A stretch of DNA of 64,000 bases from Lentilactobacillus kribbianus (GCF_013184075.1 NZ_JABEQQ010000001.1:682001-746000), one strand, 5' to 3'. Shown: positions 25,687 through 35,738, counted from the stretch's first letter. Numbers and translations are program-made. Notes: generated by a model not told the origin, from the letters alone.

Positions 25687-27732
25687 TTAGTCACTAATGG
25701 ATTGCATATATACCAATTGATCAGAAGAGATGCTTTGGTTTAATTCGTCGGCTTGTTGCTTCGAAATTTTATGCTGACCATATAGGTTAGCGACGTAAGA
25801 ATATTCACTTTGTAGGGCTTGAATGAACAATTTGGTTCGTTGATCGTTATTAGCAACGGAGTTAGTAATGCGGTTGTGGCGAACGTTGTAGAAACGTCTT
25901 ACATAAGCTACCGCAGCGGCATTTTGCTTAGTACTAATTTCATCTAAGTAGTTAATAACGTTTTTAAAGATAGCATTTTCGGCGGTGGCCAGTTGTTGAG
26001 TCATGGTTTGGATTTTTTGTTGACCATCATCGCTTTGAACAAATTGTTGGAAGTTTTTCTTTTTTTCACGGAAATGTCGGCGTTGCTTGCGGTTAGCTGG
26101 TGAATAACGCCGCCATAAGAAGCGGAAGTAATTGGAAAAACTACGTTGGGTCATGCGAGAATCTCGTGAAGCGGTAATGTTGGCGACTCGTCCGGTAATT
26201 TGGTTCGTATCTGATAAATTATTTAACGTATCCTGCGCTACTTTGACCGTTTGCTTTAAGATTTTATTGACCTCGGCGCGATCAGCTTGCTGGTTCTTTT
26301 GGGTTACTAAAGTATCGATAACGTAATCACGATCAACGAGTGGGGCGGTGGAATTATTTTTCAGTTGATTGACACTGTAATCCACCATTTCGGCCCGGTA
26401 TTGCGCGATGGTTTCTTTATCGACCTTGGCGACGGCCGGTAAAATTTGCGGCAAGATGAGAGATGGGGCCAACAAACTCAATAAAATAACGACAGCGGCT
26501 AGGAAAATGATGTCATTTCTAAATGGAAAGGCCACCCCATCCACGGCTAACGGAATTGACAGTGCCATAGAAAGGGTAATGGTGCCATGAATACCACTAA
26601 CAGCGATGATAAATGCATCTTTGACCGATGAAGGTTGGTGGCGTTGTCGGCGCTGTTGATGAGGGTTGCTGGCTAATTTTTTTTGCAACGAGTTAGATTG
26701 TGGCGAATCGTCTTCTGGCATTAATTGAGCCCAGCCTAAACGGGCCCAAATGAAACGACAAACAAACATAACTAGGTAAATCCCAACGCCAAGTAGGGCC
26801 AGTCCACTGATACGTTGCCAAGAATAACCAGACATTTGACTTAAAACGGTGGGCAAAGTAACCCCCATTAATACGAACACGAATCCGTTTAAAAGGTTAA
26901 TGATAATTTGCCAGGTAGCTGAAGCAACAATTTGAACGTTGGTAGAAGTTAACTTGAGCCGATTTTGCGAAATACCGAACACAATCCCGGCAGCCACGGC
27001 AGCTAAGATACCCGAACTGCCCATGATTTCAGCAATTAAATAAATGGCGAAGGGCGTCATAATACTAAATGGAACGACAACACTGGTAGTATCCATTGAT
27101 TGACTGATGAACCAGCTTTGAATATGAGTGAATAAAAATCCAAAAACCAAGCCAATTAATAAACCGCCTAAAAAACTGACCGCAAAATTTTTGATACCAT
27201 TGGCAATCGAAAAATTACCGGTAGTAAAAGCAACTAATGCCAGATTAAAAATCACAATGCCGGAAGCATCGTTGAATAAAGATTCATTCTCTAAGGCGGC
27301 ATCTAAATGGTCAGGCACCTGTAAACCGCTGGTAATAGAGGACAAAGCGACCGAATCTGTTGGCGTAATAATGGCAGCTAAAGCAAAGGCTAGCGCTAAT
27401 GGTAAGGCAGTATAGATTTGTTTAGTGAACAAACCGACTCCGATAGCTGTGACCAGTGCCAAGAAAACGGACAGAGAAATGATTTGACCTACTGAACGCG
27501 ATAGGCGTTTCAAGTTGGTTTGCTGACCGTCATTAAATAGTAGTGGCGCAATGATGACCAGCATAAACATTTCTGGATACAACGTGTAATGATGAAAAAT
27601 TGGTAACAGTGACAGTAATAAGCCACTGCCGATTTGATAAAAAGCTAATGGCACTACAGGCCACTCGGTATAAACGATGTTGGCGATTACGGCGGCAACC
27701 ACCAACAAAGCGATGGAATAAAAGATTTCCAT
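25687..27732 (-). CDS. Na+(K+)/H+ antiporter, CPA1 family
   Basis: Protein of 681 aa. The N-terminal 410 residues hold about 12 membrane segments of the CPA1 fold with the ion-binding segment FNDASGIVIFN (ND in the usual ND motif) and TPTDSVALSS earlier. A long hydrophilic C-terminal tail of some 270 residues is predicted cytoplasmic and helical, as in NhaK/NhaP-type exchangers where it regulates transport. Role: sodium, potassium or pH balance. AAGGAG precedes the start. It is monocistronic. Confidence 0.9.
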   Translation of the reverse strand: MEIFYSIALLVVAAVIANIVYTEWPVVPLAFYQIGSGLLLSLLPIFHHYTLYPEMFMLVIIAPLLFNDGQQTNLKRLSRSVGQIISLSVFLALVTAIGVGLFTKQIYTALPLALAFALAAIITPTDSVALSSITSGLQVPDHLDAALENESLFNDASGIVIFNLALVAFTTGNFSIANGIKNFAVSFLGGLLIGLVFGFLFTHIQSWFISQSMDTTSVVVPFSIMTPFAIYLIAEIMGSSGILAAVAAGIVFGISQNRLKLTSTNVQIVASATWQIIINLLNGFVFVLMGVTLPTVLSQMSGYSWQRISGLALLGVGIYLVMFVCRFIWARLGWAQLMPEDDSPQSNSLQKKLASNPHQQRRQRHQPSSVKDAFIIAVSGIHGTITLSMALSIPLAVDGVAFPFRNDIIFLAAVVILLSLLAPSLILPQILPAVAKVDKETIAQYRAEMVDYSVNQLKNNSTAPLVDRDYVIDTLVTQKNQQADRAEVNKILKQTVKVAQDTLNNLSDTNQITGRVANITASRDSRMTQRSFSNYFRFLWRRYSPANRKQRRHFREKKKNFQQFVQSDDGQQKIQTMTQQLATAENAIFKNVINYLDEISTKQNAAAVAYVRRFYNVRHNRITNSVANNDQRTKLFIQALQSEYSYVANLYGQHKISKQQADELNQSISSDQLVYMQSISD

Positions 27733-27836
27733 TATGTAAACTCCTTGTTTGGATATTGTTCATTTTCATTATAGAGATGCCGATTACAGAAAACAAATGT
27801 TTTATACTAATGTTCCTATAAAAATAATTTATGGTG

Positions 27837-27864
27837 TTGACAATGTGAATGGCTATGATAAGAT
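27837..27864 (+). promoter_or_regulatory. Promoter of the Spx-like gene
   Basis: TTGACA (27837-27842), 16-nt spacer, TAAGAT (27859-27864). The leader is about 90 nt. Confidence 0.55.
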
Positions 27865-27958
27865 AAAAATGTGGAGAATAATTGTGTAAATATTCATAGG
27901 GGAAGATTATTTTTTACAATCTTATTATTTTGAGTTCGTGATAAGGGGGAGATTTTGT

Positions 27959-28354
27959 ATGTTAAACTTATATGTAGCACCAAGTAGCGCATCAAGTCGT
28001 AAAGCACGAGCATGGCTCAAGGAACACAATATTGCGTTCAAGGAACGAAATATTAATTCTAAGCCACTCAATAGTGATGAGGTCAAAGATATCTTGCGAC
28101 TTACTGAAAATGGTAGTGAAGATATCATCTCAACGCGCTCTAATATTTTCAAGAAGTTGAATTTGGATATGGAAAACTTGTCAATTTCTCAATTAATTGA
28201 CCTAGTGGTGAAGTATCCTGATCTTATCAAACGGCCAATTTTGTTTGATGATCATCGACTTGAAGTCGGCTTTAACGAAGAAGAAATTCGTCGTTTCTTA
28301 CCTCGCGAAGTGCGAGAAGCCGAATTGAAAGCTTTAGAAGCAAAAATCAGTTAA
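27959..28354 (+). CDS. Spx/ArsC-family regulator lacking the CxxC redox switch
   Basis: Protein of 131 aa, exactly the size of Spx, which binds the RNA polymerase alpha subunit and redirects transcription under thiol stress. The family pattern is clear: MLNLYVAPSSASSRKARAWL, LTENGSEDIISTRS with the functional Arg, and RPILFDDHRLEVGFNEEEIRRFLPR. At the redox centre, where Spx has CTSC, this protein has SASS, so both cysteines are serine. It cannot form the activating disulfide. I place the start at ATG 27959, 7 nt after AAGGGGGAG. Confidence 0.9.
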   Translation: MLNLYVAPSSASSRKARAWLKEHNIAFKERNINSKPLNSDEVKDILRLTENGSEDIISTRSNIFKKLNLDMENLSISQLIDLVVKYPDLIKRPILFDDHRLEVGFNEEEIRRFLPREVREAELKALEAKIS

Positions 28355-28357
28355 TTA

Positions 28358-28403
28358 TAATCAACCGATTACTAACTTAGTTGGTAATCGGTTGATTTTT
28401 TTT
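28358..28403 (+). terminator. Terminator of the Spx-like gene
   Basis: Stem ATCAACCGATTAC / GTAATCGGTTGAT with a run of eight T. Confidence 0.88.
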
Positions 28404-28530
28404 ATTAAAAATTGGTTCCCACCATTTCAGAAAGGTGTATTATCTAAAGTGTCTAATCAAAGTGATAGTCGTCACAAAGTATTATAGTCCTTTATCACCT
28501 TGATTAGTAATACTAGGAGGAGAAATATTA

Positions 28531-29346
28531 ATGAGTGAAATTAAAATGATTGCCCTAGATCTTGATGGCACGTTGCTAACTAGCCAAAAGACCATTAGTC
28601 CAGCTACTGAAACTATTTTAAAACAATTACATAATGATGGCATCAAGGTGGTCTTGTGTACCGGTCGCCCAATTAATGCTATTTGGCGTTTCATCGAACA
28701 ATTGGGGTTAACAGGCCCAGAAGATTACACCATTACTTTTAACGGAGCTTTAGTGGTAGAAAACGATAATAAATCAGAACTCTTTAAACAAGGATTAAAT
28801 AAGCATGATTTTGATCGTCTTCATGCCTTTGCTAGAAGGGTTCATGCCCCACTAGACTTATTAGATTTTGAACGGGCTTATCCATTGACGGATTTGAAAC
28901 CTTCTAATTACCAAAATCAATTTAAACCTGGGGTTTTGAATTTTGAACCGGAAAACTACGCTAACATTAGTAATGAAGACGTCTTTCCTAAAGCGGTAAT
29001 GTGTGATTCTAAGGAATTGTTGGATGAATACTTAGCTCAATTACCAGCAGAAGCCAACAAGCATTACCATATTGTTCGGTCACAACCCATTATTACCGAA
29101 TTCTTGGCGTTAGACATGGACAAAAAAGTGGGCTTGAGTCATTTGTTAAATCACTTTGGCTGGGATTTCAGTAACCTAATGACCTTTGGTGATGCTGAAA
29201 ATGACCTTGGTATGATTGAATCCGCTGGTACGGGAGTAGTGATGACTAACGGTCAAGAACCAGTGAAGGCAGCCGCTAATGCATTAACGCAATTTGATAA
29301 TGATCATGATGGGGTGGCCCATTATTTGGAAGAATACTTTAGTTAA
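28531..29346 (+). CDS. HAD-superfamily Cof-type phosphatase (YidA-like)
   Basis: Cytoplasmic phosphatase of 271 aa. HAD motif I is DLDGTLLTS (nucleophile and acid/base Asp), motif II CTGRP, motif III Lys in DKKVGLSHLL and motif IV FGDAENDLGMI, with a type IIB cap between. Relatives dephosphorylate sugar phosphates or flavin intermediates; the substrate is unknown here. AGGAGG precedes the start. Its own terminator follows. Confidence 0.92.
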   Translation: MSEIKMIALDLDGTLLTSQKTISPATETILKQLHNDGIKVVLCTGRPINAIWRFIEQLGLTGPEDYTITFNGALVVENDNKSELFKQGLNKHDFDRLHAFARRVHAPLDLLDFERAYPLTDLKPSNYQNQFKPGVLNFEPENYANISNEDVFPKAVMCDSKELLDEYLAQLPAEANKHYHIVRSQPIITEFLALDMDKKVGLSHLLNHFGWDFSNLMTFGDAENDLGMIESAGTGVVMTNGQEPVKAAANALTQFDNDHDGVAHYLEEYFS

Positions 29347-29349
29347 AAA

Positions 29350-29382
29350 TAAAAATGACCTCCTTTAGGAGGTCATTTTTTA
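29350..29382 (+). terminator. Terminator of the HAD phosphatase gene
   Basis: Stem AAAAATGACCTCC / GGAGGTCATTTTT; A-run upstream may also serve the convergent gene. Confidence 0.85.
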
Positions 29383-29419
29383 GGTTAAGTTCAAAGTTTA
29401 AATGCTGGAAGTCACCCTG

Positions 29420-30379
29420 TTAGTTATTTTCAAACAAGGTCGTCAATAACTTCATAAAGGTGTCCAAATAAGCATCTACATTCGCATTTACTGCAACCTT
29501 AACGTTAGTGTCGGGTTCAGACAAGCGAGCGGGATCTCCAACAGTTCGACCATAATATTTTTCATCGGTCGTAACGTACATATTAAGATCAATCGTTGAA
29601 ACGAATGAAGGATCGATTGCGACCCCAACCGCAAATGGGTCGTGTAAAGCACAACCATGAAGATCTGGACTGGTAACTTCATAGGCTTTGATATAGTAAT
29701 CAACGATATCAGCAAAAGCCTGACCAGATTTAGTGCCTAAATCGCGCCATTGCTTAGTTTCATTTCTAGTTAATAGGGTTCTTAAAGTAACGTCTAAACC
29801 AACCATAGTTAAGTGTAGTGGACTAGTAAAGACATTATTAGCAGCACTAGCATCTTGATTAATGTTGGCTTCAGTTACTTGAGTAACGTTACCAGGAACG
29901 GTTAAAGCACCACCCATGATTGTAACGTTGCCAATTTCGGAAGTAATTTCTGGAGCTTTGTCGATGGCTGCGGAAAGATTGGTAAGGGGGCCAGTAGGTA
30001 CTAAAATTAAGTCCTTACCGTATTGTTTAACGGAATCAATCAAGAAATCAATTGCGTCACCGGTTTCTGGTTTGCGAGTAGGTGCTGGTAGATCCACTTG
30101 ACCAATCCCATTTTCACCGTGAATTTGAGCACTAATAGGCATCCGGTCAAAGTGGTCTGATTCAGAAGAATGTGGTAAACCAGTATAAACGGGAACATCA
30201 GTAGCACCAAGTAATTCCAAGATCTTTAGGGAATTAATGACACCATCTTCCACGTACACGTTACCATAAGAACCGATAATACCAATCAAATCAACTTCAG
30301 GGTTAGCAACCGCATAAGCGATGGCCATTGCGTCGTCGATTCCAGTATCTAAATCAAGAATCATTTTCTTTTGAGCCAT
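29420..30379 (-). CDS. Nucleoside hydrolase (inosine-uridine preferring family)
   Basis: Enzyme of 319 aa that cleaves N-ribosides to base and ribose. The calcium-binding DLDTGIDDA motif is at the N terminus, with VPTGPLTNLSAA, IMGGALTVPGN and HDPFAVGVA further along. Base preference cannot be set. Start 30379 is chosen because GGAGGT lies 6 nt before it. A cre-like palindrome lies 50 nt upstream. A second, distinct nucleoside hydrolase is encoded at 56853-57794. Confidence 0.92.
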   Translation of the reverse strand: MAQKKMILDLDTGIDDAMAIAYAVANPEVDLIGIIGSYGNVYVEDGVINSLKILELLGATDVPVYTGLPHSSESDHFDRMPISAQIHGENGIGQVDLPAPTRKPETGDAIDFLIDSVKQYGKDLILVPTGPLTNLSAAIDKAPEITSEIGNVTIMGGALTVPGNVTQVTEANINQDASAANNVFTSPLHLTMVGLDVTLRTLLTRNETKQWRDLGTKSGQAFADIVDYYIKAYEVTSPDLHGCALHDPFAVGVAIDPSFVSTIDLNMYVTTDEKYYGRTVGDPARLSEPDTNVKVAVNANVDAYLDTFMKLLTTLFENN

Positions 30380-30428
30380 TTTCAAACCTCCAAATGAAAT
30401 TATTAAAGCGTGTGCTTATATCATAGCG

Positions 30429-30442
30429 TAAAAGCGCTTTAT
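30429..30442 (-). promoter_or_regulatory. cre-like site upstream of the nucleoside hydrolase
   Basis: TAAAAGCGCTTTAT is nearly palindromic around CG and close to the CcpA cre consensus (TGWAANCGNTNWCA), suggesting carbon catabolite control. It deviates at both ends. Confidence 0.45.
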
Positions 30443-30520
30443 TCTCAAACCTAAAAGGGTTAATCAGTTGAAAGCGGCGAGGCAAAATCGGTATAATTAG
30501 GACTAGTTTAGGAGAAAAAT

Positions 30521-31588
30521 ATGAAAAATAAATTAAATGACCGCGGCCTTCACTGGTGGGATCTGGTATGGACCGGTGTGCGGCGTAATTATGATAATTT
30601 AGATGACGCCATTGCGCGCCGCTTAGAAGATACACCTGCCGATGATCAAGTAGAAATTCATTTATCCAAAATGTTTTCTAGTATTTTTAAACGGCATACC
30701 AAAAACGAAGCTGACCGAATTTTCATTGTCGGTACGGCTACCACTACTCCGGGTTTACGTAAGGTTTCCAGCCGACCGGTGAAACCATGGTTTTTTACCA
30801 GAGTATTTGCGGTGTTGGCCCTGAGTTTTACCATGTTAATGCTATTACTGTATTTTTTTGGTAGCGATAAGGCCATTCCGGGGATGATTTTTATCGGTTC
30901 GTTGGCGGTTCCGTTTTCGTTACTCATGATGTTTTTTGAAATTAACGTTTACCAAAATATTTCGATTTTACAGGTCTTACAGACCTTTTTAGTTGGAGGG
31001 ATTTTATCGTTACTAGTGACGATGACCTTTTATACGATTTTGCCGATTCAGGCGATAGTTAGTATTGAAAATGCCCTGTTAGTGGGAGTGATAGAAGAAA
31101 CCGCCAAATGTTTGGTGATTATTTTGTTTATTAATCGCTATAAGTTAAACTATATTTTTAATGGTATTCTAATTGGGGCAGCCGTTGGTGCTGGTTTCTC
31201 GGTGTTTGAGAGTTCCGGTTACGTTAGTGATTACGGCTTGGCTACCATTTATACGCGCAGCTTTCAATCCATTGGGACTCATACTATTTGGGCGGCTATT
31301 TTAGGTGGCGCCATTATTTTAGGCAAAGTGCGGCAACGACGCTTTAACGTGCACGATTTCTTTACTAAGCCCAAATTTTTTATCTTTTTATTAATCACGA
31401 TTGGTTTACATACTTTATGGGATTGGGATATTCCCAACGGTACCTTGATGACATCGTTATTACAAGAATTACTGGTGATTATCATTGGTTGGTTTTTAAT
31501 TTTTGTGTTAATTGATGCGGGGCTACGCGAAGTGCGAACCTTGCAAGGTCAATTAATTGTTAAGAAACGAAGAAAAAGGAGACACTAA
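30521..31588 (+). CDS. PrsW-family intramembrane metalloprotease
   Basis: Membrane protein of 355 aa. The N-terminal 85 residues are hydrophilic; then about eight membrane segments carry the family motifs VIEETAK (EE pair), FESSGY, THTIW and HTLWDW. PrsW cuts anti-sigma factor RsiW in Bacillus; substrates in lactobacilli are unknown. The ATG has AGGAG 6 nt upstream. The next gene begins 1 nt after its stop, so both are in one transcript. Confidence 0.85.
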   Translation: MKNKLNDRGLHWWDLVWTGVRRNYDNLDDAIARRLEDTPADDQVEIHLSKMFSSIFKRHTKNEADRIFIVGTATTTPGLRKVSSRPVKPWFFTRVFAVLALSFTMLMLLLYFFGSDKAIPGMIFIGSLAVPFSLLMMFFEINVYQNISILQVLQTFLVGGILSLLVTMTFYTILPIQAIVSIENALLVGVIEETAKCLVIILFINRYKLNYIFNGILIGAAVGAGFSVFESSGYVSDYGLATIYTRSFQSIGTHTIWAAILGGAIILGKVRQRRFNVHDFFTKPKFFIFLLITIGLHTLWDWDIPNGTLMTSLLQELLVIIIGWFLIFVLIDAGLREVRTLQGQLIVKKRRKRRH

Positions 31589-31589
31589 A

Positions 31590-32582
31590 TTGACGGATTA
31601 TGATATTACGATTGTTGGTGGCGGTCCTAGTGGGATTTTTGCGACCTTTTTTGCTGGGTTACGCAACGCTAAGGTCCAACTGATTGAAAGCCTACCAGAA
31701 TTAGGGGGCCAAGTGATGGCGCTTTATCCGGAAAAAACCATTTTAGACGTGCCCGGTTTTACTGGTATTAAGGGTCGAAACTTAGTTGAACACTTGGACC
31801 AACAGCTGGCTGAAATGGATGTCGACGTTAAGCTAGGAGAAACTGTCCAAAATGTAGCTCGTATTGACACGGACTTCAAGATTGTGACTAATAAAGGAAT
31901 AACTACTAGTAAAACGGTGATTGTGGCTACGGGAGTCGGCGCCTTTACCCCTCGTAAACTAGCGGTGGATAATGCGACGGATTTTGAAGGCACGCATTTG
32001 TTTTATAGCGTTAAAGATCTGGAACATTTCCGTGATCGGGTAGTGTTAGTGGCTGGTGGTGGTGATGCCGCCATTGATGAAGCGCTATTGTTAGAAACGG
32101 TGGCGTCTAAAGTCTATTTGCTGCATCGTAGAGAGCAATTTCGGGCGTTAGAAAATACGGTTGATCGTTTATATGCCTCAAACATTGAATTAATCACACC
32201 CTATTTAATTCGTGCTTTGCAATTAACTCCAGCTGATCAGGTTCAGGTGACGGCGAAAAAAATGCGTACGGAAGCTGAAATGACCGACTTGGTAGTTGAT
32301 GATATTGTGGTTAATTATGGTTTTAGTGCTGAGAACTCGGTCTTAGACGAGTGGACGGTTAAACCAACCGGACAACGGGGCCAAGTGGAAGCCCAATTGG
32401 CTGGGGTAACTGACGTGGCTGGCATGTTTGCGATTGGCGACGTTAGTACTTTTGCTGACAAGCAGGCCTTGATTGCTACTGGTTTTGGGGAAGCACCGCT
32501 AGCCGTTAATGCGGCGTTGAAATATATTGATCCCAATAATCGGGGCGGCATGCATAGTACATCACTAAAATTAAAGCATTAA
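31590..32582 (+). CDS. Ferredoxin (flavodoxin)--NADP+ reductase, thioredoxin-reductase-like type
   Basis: FAD enzyme of 330 aa. The N-terminal FAD motif is IVGGGPSGIFA, the NADPH motif VAGGGDAAIDEA and the C-terminal FAD segment FAIGDVSTF. The redox-active CxxC of thioredoxin reductase is absent, which is diagnostic for the YumC/TrxB2-like ferredoxin reductases. The start is TTG 31590, 8 nt after AAGGAG. It is co-transcribed with the PrsW-like gene. Confidence 0.9.
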   Translation: MTDYDITIVGGGPSGIFATFFAGLRNAKVQLIESLPELGGQVMALYPEKTILDVPGFTGIKGRNLVEHLDQQLAEMDVDVKLGETVQNVARIDTDFKIVTNKGITTSKTVIVATGVGAFTPRKLAVDNATDFEGTHLFYSVKDLEHFRDRVVLVAGGGDAAIDEALLLETVASKVYLLHRREQFRALENTVDRLYASNIELITPYLIRALQLTPADQVQVTAKKMRTEAEMTDLVVDDIVVNYGFSAENSVLDEWTVKPTGQRGQVEAQLAGVTDVAGMFAIGDVSTFADKQALIATGFGEAPLAVNAALKYIDPNNRGGMHSTSLKLKH

Positions 32583-32584
32583 AC

Positions 32585-32631
32585 GCAAAAATGGTATCTG
32601 GACGTTCTCACGTTCAGATACCATTTTTTTA
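32585..32631. terminator. Bidirectional terminator between ferredoxin reductase and K+ channel genes
   Basis: Stem AAAAATGGTATCTG / CAGATACCATTTTT with T-run. Confidence 0.85.
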
Positions 32632-33411
32632 AGATTTATTCGACGACTGTGTTTTCGTCGTTTTTTTACTCTGATGCAGTTCACGTTGTAAGGCATTGAC
32701 CTTGCGAGTTAATTGATTTACCTGCTGGGTCAGTTCTTTTAAGGCCTTGGTCTGTTCATCTTCGGTATCATCTTGCGCAGTTTGGGTGAAGTAATCGGTA
32801 ATTGTCGAGGTTAATAAACCGATAAAACCAATCCCACCAAACATCAAGACGGCGGCCACGATTTTTCCTCCCGCAGACTTAGGGGTGACATCACCATAAC
32901 CGACGGTCGTTGATGTTACCACGGACCACCAGAGTGATTGGGCTAAAGAGTGATGTTCAAAAAAGGAAAAGAGCAGCGATGCAAAAATCAAAATGACCAA
33001 ACTAAATGAAAACAAGTAAATAAAGCCGGTGTCATAAAAGAAATTGTGGATTTTACGACTCCAAGTACCTGACCAGCCTAATTTCCAAAAGACGTGGTAT
33101 TCCCGCAACACTGCAACGATCCGGGCCGCTCTGAAAAAGACAAAGATGGGATGGGAAGGTACTAAAGCCAGCAGATCAAACAAATTTTGGATCAAGAAAT
33201 CCTTTTTAGACTTAGCTACCAATAATCGTGTTAGGTAATCAATCAAAAAGACTAACCAAATGGCGGTAAGGCTCCAATTCCAAATGCCAGATTTAATATT
33301 AATCAAGTGCAGCAGGCCCAAAAAGACGATACTCATCGAAATTAGGGCTAAGCCACAAATGAAGAGGTGATAAATTAAGATTAAACTGTTGTTTTGTTTT
33401 TTGGCTTTCAA
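32629..33411 (-). CDS. Potassium channel, voltage-gated-like
   Basis: Protein of 260 aa with about six membrane segments. The pore loop has the selectivity filter TVGYGD, and the fourth segment has spaced basic residues (RAARIVAVLREY) like a voltage sensor. A cytoplasmic C-terminal coiled coil (LKELTQQVNQLTRKVNALQREL) probably tetramerises. The start is TTG 33411, 10 nt after the stop of the ltaS-like gene, so both are likely co-transcribed. Confidence 0.87.
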   Translation of the reverse strand: MKAKKQNNSLILIYHLFICGLALISMSIVFLGLLHLINIKSGIWNWSLTAIWLVFLIDYLTRLLVAKSKKDFLIQNLFDLLALVPSHPIFVFFRAARIVAVLREYHVFWKLGWSGTWSRKIHNFFYDTGFIYLFSFSLVILIFASLLFSFFEHHSLAQSLWWSVVTSTTVGYGDVTPKSAGGKIVAAVLMFGGIGFIGLLTSTITDYFTQTAQDDTEDEQTKALKELTQQVNQLTRKVNALQRELHQSKKTTKTQSSNKS

Positions 33412-33420
33412 GCTGTTCGC

Positions 33421-35568
33421 CTACCTTAGTGAGGCTGAATTCACGTCGTCCGGGTTGGTAATCTTAATCCGACTAGTGTCAGTCTTTTTGTGATCCACTT
33501 CTGGAGCATCGGTAAAGTATTGAGAAGCGGTTGATTTGTTACCGTTACGAGAGTACAAACTAGTAGATTGACTGCCCTTCTTCTTTTCAACCTGTTTTTC
33601 TTTGGCTAGTTCATCGGCGTAATTGTAATTTTGCGGATTAATTGGTTTAAAGCCTTTAGGCGTATAGAAACGAAGTAAGTTCTTTTCGTTAAGTGAATCC
33701 GATAGGGATAATTCGGTTTGGACTTTTTTGTCGTTCTGGGCGAAGAGCTTCTTTTGTTCATCAGTCGGATTGATAATTTCTTGACCGGTTTGATTATCAT
33801 AAACCGTTTTGTTTAAAGAGGTGTATTTAGGTGATACCCAATCTTGATTTCTAAAGGCGACTAATTGATCGTGTTGTTTGGAAAGTAAATCAGTCCCAAA
33901 CTGAATGTAGCGTTTACTACTAATACCCAAAAGATGCATTAAGGTTGGTAAAGCATCAATTTCACCGCCATAGGTCTTAAAGATCTTTCCGTCACTACGA
34001 CCAGGAATATTTACCATGTACGGTACTCGTTGTAATTGGGCATTGTCAAAGTCATCCCAATCATCAGGATTTTTGCCTAAGGCTTTGGCGAGACTCTTAT
34101 TTTCAGAATTAGAGATTCCATAATGATCACCATAAAGAACGATTACGGAGTTATCTAATAGCCCGGTTTTCTTTAAGTAGTCATAAAATTCCTTGATAGA
34201 TTGATCTAAATAGTGCGCCGTCTTGAAGTAATTATCCACGGCCTTGTCGCCGGTATCGGTAGTCTTGAAGTCAGAATCTTCACTATCGGTATCATAAGGG
34301 AAGTGGTTAGTAACGGTGATGTATTTGACGTAAAATGGTTGTTGCAAATGTTCCAAATAAGGAATTGAATCATGGAAGAGTAACTTATCTTTGAGCCCAT
34401 AACCACCAGCACGATCACCGGTAGTATTGAAGTAACTAGCATCAAAGAAGTATTGGTAACCCATGTTTTTATAAACATTGTTACGATTCCAAAAACTGGC
34501 AACGTTACCATGAACCACGGCTGAGGTGTAGCCAGCTCGTTGGTTTAAAATAGCGGGGGCAGCTTGGAAGGTATTATCGCTACCCAGTTGGGCGAATAAC
34601 GATCCCTGTGGTAAGCCGTAGGTACTGGTTTCAAGCATATTTTCAGCATCGGAAGTCTTCCCTTGGCCAACTTGGTGGAAGAAGTTAGAGTAGGCATAAG
34701 TGGATTTACTATTATAGATCTTGTTTAAGAATGGGGTCACTTCTTTACCATTAATTTTTTGGCCGATTAAGAATTGTTGGAAACTTTCCAAATGTAAGAC
34801 AATTACGTTTTTGCCTTTAGCCACTCCATAATATTTATCGTTAGGTTTGGCGTAGTGCTTTTGAGTGAACTTCTCTACGGCTTTTAATTCGGATTTAGTG
34901 GCCGTTGAACGCAATTCGTGGTTTTGCTGGGTCTTCATCCCGTCATAGACCGTAAAGGCGTCTAATCCTAAATATTTAACGATATAGGTTCGATCAAAGG
35001 TCCGGGTAAGAAGTTGGGGCCGATCCATTTCGCCTAGTGCTAGGTTAAAGGTAAAAAAGAGCACTGACAGCGAGGTAGCGGCAAAACCGATCCGTTTATT
35101 AAGAGGCCGATTATCGATTTTGATTTTCTTGGCCAACATGAGCCCTAGCACTACTAAAATATCAAGCCAGTACAAAATATCGTGGATATCAGTTAGGGCT
35201 AGAGAGCTACCACTTAATCCTTGGTTAACCTTGGAATAACCAGTCATGGTGGCGACCGTCATAAAGTCGGTGAATTCCCGGAAATAAATGACGTTTAGAT
35301 ATAATAAGACGGTGTTAGCAATATCCATGATAAAAGCCATTGGATAAAAGTAGCGTGACTTCTTGAAATAAATGGGAAGACTAAATAATAAAACAGTGGT
35401 GGCAATAGGATTAATTAATAAAATAAAAAATTGAAAGGGATTAGACACGCCTAGTCGAAAATCAACTACATAGGCAAACATGGTTTTAATCCAAAATAAA
35501 ACTGCTAATAGGGTTAAAAATCCCAATCGAGTACTGCTGGTTTTTAGAATTTTATTTACGTATTTCAC
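33421..35568 (-). CDS. LTA synthase family protein (membrane-anchored sulfatase fold)
   Basis: Protein of 715 aa: five N-terminal membrane helices (residues about 15-185), then an extracellular sulfatase-like domain. The catalytic Thr sits in GQGKTSDAEN, with metal-binding LHLESFQQF, YGDHYG and the His in TNHFPYDTD. This family polymerises glycerol phosphate from phosphatidylglycerol into lipoteichoic acid. The C-terminal 75 residues are Lys/Ser-rich and probably wall-exposed. The start is GTG with AAGGAG upstream. It may be one of several LtaS paralogues. Confidence 0.92.
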   Translation of the reverse strand: MKYVNKILKTSSTRLGFLTLLAVLFWIKTMFAYVVDFRLGVSNPFQFFILLINPIATTVLLFSLPIYFKKSRYFYPMAFIMDIANTVLLYLNVIYFREFTDFMTVATMTGYSKVNQGLSGSSLALTDIHDILYWLDILVVLGLMLAKKIKIDNRPLNKRIGFAATSLSVLFFTFNLALGEMDRPQLLTRTFDRTYIVKYLGLDAFTVYDGMKTQQNHELRSTATKSELKAVEKFTQKHYAKPNDKYYGVAKGKNVIVLHLESFQQFLIGQKINGKEVTPFLNKIYNSKSTYAYSNFFHQVGQGKTSDAENMLETSTYGLPQGSLFAQLGSDNTFQAAPAILNQRAGYTSAVVHGNVASFWNRNNVYKNMGYQYFFDASYFNTTGDRAGGYGLKDKLLFHDSIPYLEHLQQPFYVKYITVTNHFPYDTDSEDSDFKTTDTGDKAVDNYFKTAHYLDQSIKEFYDYLKKTGLLDNSVIVLYGDHYGISNSENKSLAKALGKNPDDWDDFDNAQLQRVPYMVNIPGRSDGKIFKTYGGEIDALPTLMHLLGISSKRYIQFGTDLLSKQHDQLVAFRNQDWVSPKYTSLNKTVYDNQTGQEIINPTDEQKKLFAQNDKKVQTELSLSDSLNEKNLLRFYTPKGFKPINPQNYNYADELAKEKQVEKKKGSQSTSLYSRNGNKSTASQYFTDAPEVDHKKTDTSRIKITNPDDVNSASLR

Positions 35569-35738
35569 GGTTGTGCTCCTTAAAATTTTAGCTGTAATTA
35601 TCTTAGCAGACCAACTTCCAAACTGGACAAAAATTTAGCAAATTTAAGTGTTTGTTGAACATTATAAGCTAAAAACTGAATAGTATTGCTATTTTGCATG
35701 CGGTATACTAGAAGTAATTAAGAAAGGATGTGGCATTG

